Source of the DNA: Acidimicrobiaceae bacterium
GTDB taxonomy: Bacteria; Actinomycetota; Acidimicrobiia; Acidimicrobiales; Aldehydirespiratoraceae
Direction: 5' to 3'
DNA length: 64,000 bases
Assembly: GCA_026708645.1 (NCBI GenBank)
Contig: JAPOUM010000022.1
Span: forward strand, 107,436 to 171,435
Part shown: positions 61,750-64,000 of the stretch, one piece after another
How the letters are laid out: each line of letters opens with the position of its first letter
How positions within the stretch are numbered: position 1 is the stretch's first letter
Made by a program: the position numbers and the translations under genes
The notes under the pieces: model-generated
What the model saw: only the letters and a program-made list of their open reading frames with translations
Databases searched by the model: none
What the model was told of the DNA's origin: nothing

Positions 61750-63119
61750 CGGTCGACTTCGCCCATGATCGGATCGACCGAGGAGATGACAGCCACGCCG
61801 TCGGCGATGAGACCACCCGCCATGAGATGCGGCAAGGTCTGCAGGTTCACGAAACTGGGCGCCCGGACATGCACCCGGTAAGGCGTCGCTGAGCCGTCGC
61901 TCACGAGATACACGCCCAGCTCCCCGCGAGGCGACTCGACCGCCGCATAAGCCTCGCCGGGGGGCACCTTGAAGCCTTCGGTGAAGATCTTGAAATGGTG
62001 GATCAGCGCCTCCATCGAGGCGTCGATGCGGGCCCGCGGCGGCGGCGTGACCTTCTTGTCCTGTATCCGGTAGTCACCTGCCGGCATGGCTTCGATGATC
62101 TGCGAGACTATGCGCAGCGACTCGCGTATCTCGTTGAGGCGGATCGCGTAGCGGTCGTAGCAGTCGCCGTAGCTGCCGACGATCACGTCGAAGTCGACCT
62201 GGTCGTAGAACAGGTAGGGCTCGTCGCGGCGCAGGTCCCAGGCCATGCCCGTGCTGCGCAGCAGCGGGCCGGTGGCGCCCAGAGCGAGAGCTTCGGCGGT
62301 GTTGATGACGCCGACGCCCTGCAGGCGCTCGCGCCAGATGGGCTGGCCGGTCAGCAGCGTGTCGTACTCGGCCAGGCGGGGCTCGATCAGCTCGATCAGC
62401 TCAGCGACGTCGTCGCGCCAGTCGGCGGGAAGGTCCGCGGCCACGCCGCCGGGGCGGATGTAGTTGTGGTTCATCCGCAGGCCGGTGACCTTCTCGAAGA
62501 AGCGCAGGACCTCCTCACGCTCGCGCCAGCCGTAGATCATCATCGACACGGCGCCGAGGTCCATGCCGTTGGTGGCCATGAACAGCAGATGCGAGCTGAC
62601 CCGGTTGAGCTCGCACATCAGCATGCGTATCCAGGTGGCGCGCTCGGGCGCTTCGACGCCCAGAAGCCGCTCGGCGGCCAGCGAGAAGGCCAGCTCGTTG
62701 AACAGCGGCGAGGCGTAGTCCATGCGGGTGACGTTGGTGCCGCCCTGCAGGTAGCTGAGGCTCTCGCCGGTCTTCTCCATGCCGGTGTGCAGGTAGCCGA
62801 TCACCGGCTTGGAGCGCAGCACCGTCTCGCCCGAAAGCTCCAGCATCAGTCGCAGCACTCCGTGGGTGGAGGGATGCGACGGGCCCATGTTCAAAAGCAC
62901 CAGCTCATCGTCGTCGGGGTCTTGCGGGTCGCCGCCGATGGCTGCGGCCTCCGCCTCCGACATGCGCAGCACAGCCGACGGCTCGCGCCTGCTGACCCGC
63001 TCGGACCCGGCGAGCGGCCCTCCCGCCGGCTTCGCTGACGGCGCTGAGTCCGCTGAAGGCGCCGGCGCCGGCGCGGCTGACGCTGCGGCTGCGGGTTCGT
63101 CTTTGTCGATGAGGGTCAT
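61746..63119 (-). CDS. nuoD: NADH-quinone oxidoreductase subunit D (operon 2)
   Basis: A 457-residue quinone-site subunit. It shows LLNMGPSHPSTHGVLRLMLE, GYLHTGMEKTGES, LMCELNRVSSHLLF and VESPRGELGVYLVSDG. An Ala/Pro/Ser-rich N-terminal extension of about 55 residues precedes the conserved region and is absent from the operon 1 copy. An internal start is possible, but no good candidate stands out. Confidence 0.93.
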   Translation of the reverse strand: MTLIDKDEPAAAASAAPAPAPSADSAPSAKPAGGPLAGSERVSRREPSAVLRMSEAEAAAIGGDPQDPDDDELVLLNMGPSHPSTHGVLRLMLELSGETVLRSKPVIGYLHTGMEKTGESLSYLQGGTNVTRMDYASPLFNELAFSLAAERLLGVEAPERATWIRMLMCELNRVSSHLLFMATNGMDLGAVSMMIYGWREREEVLRFFEKVTGLRMNHNYIRPGGVAADLPADWRDDVAELIELIEPRLAEYDTLLTGQPIWRERLQGVGVINTAEALALGATGPLLRSTGMAWDLRRDEPYLFYDQVDFDVIVGSYGDCYDRYAIRLNEIRESLRIVSQIIEAMPAGDYRIQDKKVTPPPRARIDASMEALIHHFKIFTEGFKVPPGEAYAAVESPRGELGVYLVSDGSATPYRVHVRAPSFVNLQTLPHLMAGGLIADGVAVISSVDPIMGEVDR

Positions 63120-63137
63120 GGACTGAAGGTCTCAGGC

Positions 63138-63626
63138 TCAGCGCACATTGGAGGCGGCCTTGAATTGCACGGGTATCCGCCCGGTGTCGTAGTCCTTGCG
63201 CAACGGATGCCCCGACCAGTCCTCGGGCATCAGGATCCTCGAACCGTCGGGATGGCCCTCGAAGACGATGCCGAACATGTCGTAGACCTCGCGCTCGAGG
63301 CTTTCGGCGCCGGGCCAGAGATCGAAGAGAGTGGCGACGGTCGGATCGTCGGCGGGCACTTGGGCGCGCATCCGCAGACGCTCGCCGCGTTGATGCGAGA
63401 TCAATGCGGCCACCACCTCGAAACGCTCGGGCGCGACCTCTGCGGGCAGCTGCCGGTCGGCGTTGTAGGTCAGATAGTCGACTGCGGTGAGATCCAGCAG
63501 CTGGTCGAAGCCGTCGGCGCGCGCCGCGGCGGCCGCTTCGCACCAGCGCCAGCGCTCAGGATGGATCACCGCCTGGCCGCGTGAGGGCTGCTCAGCCCCC
63601 ACCACGGCGCCGTAACGATGCGTCAC
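63138..63626 (-). CDS. nuoC: NADH-quinone oxidoreductase subunit C (operon 2)
   Basis: A 162-residue peripheral subunit with the 30-kDa signature [20 protein letters not shown] and HPLRKDYD. The GTG at 63626 overlaps the nuoB stop as GTGA; the longer open frame upstream is the reverse of nuoB and is excluded. It is shorter than the operon 1 copy, lacking that copy's N-terminal extension. Confidence 0.93.
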   Translation of the reverse strand: MTHRYGAVVGAEQPSRGQAVIHPERWRWCEAAAAARADGFDQLLDLTAVDYLTYNADRQLPAEVAPERFEVVAALISHQRGERLRMRAQVPADDPTVATLFDLWPGAESLEREVYDMFGIVFEGHPDGSRILMPEDWSGHPLRKDYDTGRIPVQFKAASNVR

Positions 63627-64000
63627 GGGCTCTCGACCCTTGCCGAGGCCGCGTCCGCGGATCCGGATTCGGCTGCGTCGGCTCGCGAACCGAGCGGCGT
63701 GCCGGCGCGCAGCGTCGCCGCGGCCGTCTGGCCGTCGAGTTGCTGCACCACCAGCCCGGCGCCGCCGTCGCTGCTCGAGGAGCGCCGCGCCAGCAGCTCG
63801 CCGGAGCTGATCCGGCTGTGGAGCGTGAAGATGGCGTGCATCAGCGTCTCGGGGCCGGGAGGGCAGCCCGGCGCGTACACGTCCACGGGCACCACCTGGT
63901 CGACGCCTTGAACGATGGCGTAGTTGTTGAACATGCCGCCGCTGGAGGCGCACACCCCCATGGAGATGACCCACTTGGGCTCCATCATCTGGTCGTAGAT
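63623..64000 (-). CDS. nuoB: NADH-quinone oxidoreductase subunit B (operon 2, partial)
   Basis: The C-terminal 125 residues of NuoB, cut by the right window edge. The visible part has [20 protein letters not shown] and [11 protein letters not shown], two of the cluster N2 cysteine sites; the paired cysteines lie outside. A low-complexity Ala/Ser/Arg tail of about 50 residues follows the conserved domain and is not seen in the operon 1 copy. nuoA presumably lies upstream, outside the window. Confidence 0.94.
   Translation of the reverse strand: MYDQMMEPKWVISMGVCASSGGMFNNYAIVQGVDQVVPVDVYAPGCPPGPETLMHAIFTLHSRISSGELLARRSSSSDGGAGLVVQQLDGQTAAATLRAGTPLGSRADAAESGSADAASARVESP

Overview
This window is GC-rich (about 65%) DNA that reads as a high-GC actinobacterium. 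The secreted proteins with Cys-Pro-rich SLH repeats, the Calx-beta giants and the two complex I operons fit a member of class Acidimicrobiia best. That placement is inference from gene style; no rRNA or other phylogenetic marker is present.

Layout. (1) 1-3460, minus: a TPP-riboswitch-controlled thiamine ABC transporter operon, thiB-thiP-thiQ, with thiQ cut by the window edge. (2) 3749-8377, plus: a secreted 5'-nucleotidase/metallophosphatase with a LysM domain and a terminator, then a TolB-like beta-propeller lipoprotein and a creatininase-family amidohydrolase. (3) 8666-11040, minus: a MidA/NDUFAF7-type methyltransferase (a family linked to complex I assembly) and a short-chain dehydrogenase. 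(4) 11295-18410, plus: a lower-GC two-gene module. Its first gene is a DnaQ exonuclease-DinG-RecQ fusion that is frameshifted near 12410; its second is a NERD-like/UvrD helicase. (5) 18405-29949, minus: a STAS protein followed by an 11-gene complex I operon, nuoABCDHIJKLMN, with no nuoE, nuoF or nuoG. (6) 30109-31916: a LigB-type extradiol dioxygenase, a convergent LigA-like gene, and a membrane-anchored protein made of 22-residue repeats with a probable leaderless promoter. (7) 32074-48913, minus: two giant paralogous surface proteins of about 2345 and up to 2957 residues. Each has a signal peptide, FnIII-like modules, an AT-rich HELHH metallopeptidase-like cassette, Calx-beta repeats, a Pro/Glu linker and SLH repeats. 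A broken zeta-toxin-like kinase and its small partner lie between them. (8) 48944-64000, minus: a second complex I operon of the 14-gene type, seen from nuoB to nuoN and including nuoEFG; nuoA would lie beyond the edge.

How it fits together. Most of the window is respiratory: two complex I versions, one with the NADH-oxidising module and one without, plus a putative assembly methyltransferase. The most unusual parts are the exonuclease-DinG-RecQ plus NERD-UvrD pair, and the twin surface metalloprotease-like giants, whose AT-rich catalytic cassette has diverged much more than the scaffold around it. The upstream giant also carries a run of 14 G near its start, a likely phase-variation tract.

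Short tandem repeats (14 to 66 bp units, unrelated to each other) sit at several operon junctions and inside protein linkers. No tRNA, rRNA, CRISPR array or insertion sequence was recognised. No gene-free stretch exceeds about 290 bases.
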